This document shows, in pieces, positions 63,621-64,000 of a DNA stretch of 64,000 bases. The stretch's first letter is position 1; each line of letters opens with the position of its first letter. This DNA is from Larimichthys crocea (lineage: Eukaryota; Chordata; Actinopteri; Sciaenidae), in contig NC_040012.1 in the NCBI RefSeq assembly GCF_000972845.2, positions 12,646,930 to 12,710,929 on the forward strand, read 5' to 3'. The notes under the pieces were generated by a model. It had not been told where the DNA came from and did no database searches. It saw only the letters and a program-made list of their open reading frames with translations. Made by a program: the position numbers and the translations under genes.

Positions 63621-64000
63621 TAAAAATACAGACTTTGGAGTTTCAGTTGGCAGACTGCCGTGTCCTGTATTCAGCAGTGTGACGTACAGACGGACAAAGA
63701 GAGACAAAGAGAGACTATTTAGCTTGCCTGAGTCATGCGATTGCACATCTCTGCCTAATGGGGTCCACTATTATTCAACATTAGAAGGAGAGTGAGACAC
63801 GGAGCACTGTTGGTTTTTGAGATACCATGTGAACAAGTCATCCACACCGTCATCCTCTCAACAAAGGAGGAGAATGTTTGGTTAAGTTCAGTCACAGTTT
63901 TATGGGAAAACCCTGAATAAAACCTCTTTACCTTCAGTCATGGGGAAAAATCACTTCTGATGACGCCGACACTGAAAAAAAAAGGGTCCAAAATATGCAC
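63619..64000. other. No gene seen at right edge
   Basis: Short open frames extend out of the CA repeat, but none has domain or splice support. Confidence 0.5.

Noticed and set aside
63398..63795. Open frames over the terminal CA repeat
   Set aside because: Poly-His/Thr or poly-Cys/Val translations of a dinucleotide repeat.

Overview
The window is animal DNA, almost certainly from a ray-finned (teleost) fish. It has spliced genes with GT-AG introns, many CA/GT microsatellites and several interspersed repeat families I recognise as typical of teleosts. Its synteny is vertebrate: desmosomal cadherin genes lie head to head, as the desmoglein (DSG) and desmocollin (DSC) families do in mammals.

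Layout: (1) 658-1742, + strand: last exon of a beta-tubulin gene; the earlier exons lie outside the window. (2) 6516-13036, - strand: a complete 14-exon desmoglein-like gene (about 1088 aa). (3) 16742-23360, + strand: a complete 16-exon desmocollin-like gene (897 aa). The two cadherin genes diverge from a 3.7 kb shared intergenic region. I rebuilt every exon from splice sites and reading phase. The only weak point is the second exon of the desmoglein, where the best-looking acceptor does not keep the frame. (4) About 24.5-59.5 kb: a gene-poor stretch of microsatellites, MITE-like and other teleost repeats and many non-repetitive AT-rich blocks that look like candidate conserved regulatory elements. 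Around 53.4-55.4 kb a cluster of splice-compatible open segments on the + strand may be an unrecognised small gene or a relic. (5) 59612-61738, + strand: an intronless 708-aa HIPK-type protein kinase carrying a long coiled coil, followed by two decayed tandem copies of its own 3' end.

Functionally, the two cadherins are partners: desmogleins and desmocollins form the adhesive core of desmosomes, and their shared intergenic region could coordinate epithelial expression. Beta-tubulin is a microtubule subunit. The kinase belongs to a DYRK/HIPK-like branch and is unrelated in function to its neighbours.

The most notable observations are the kinase architecture (HIPK-like kinase plus coiled coil, no activation-loop tyrosine, tandem 3' partial duplications, a duplicated upstream block with three TGATGTCA boxes), the unrecognised exon-like cluster at 54.9-55.4 kb, the frame problem at the desmoglein propeptide exon, and the unusual basic tail of the beta-tubulin. 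I saw no tRNA, rRNA or CRISPR features.
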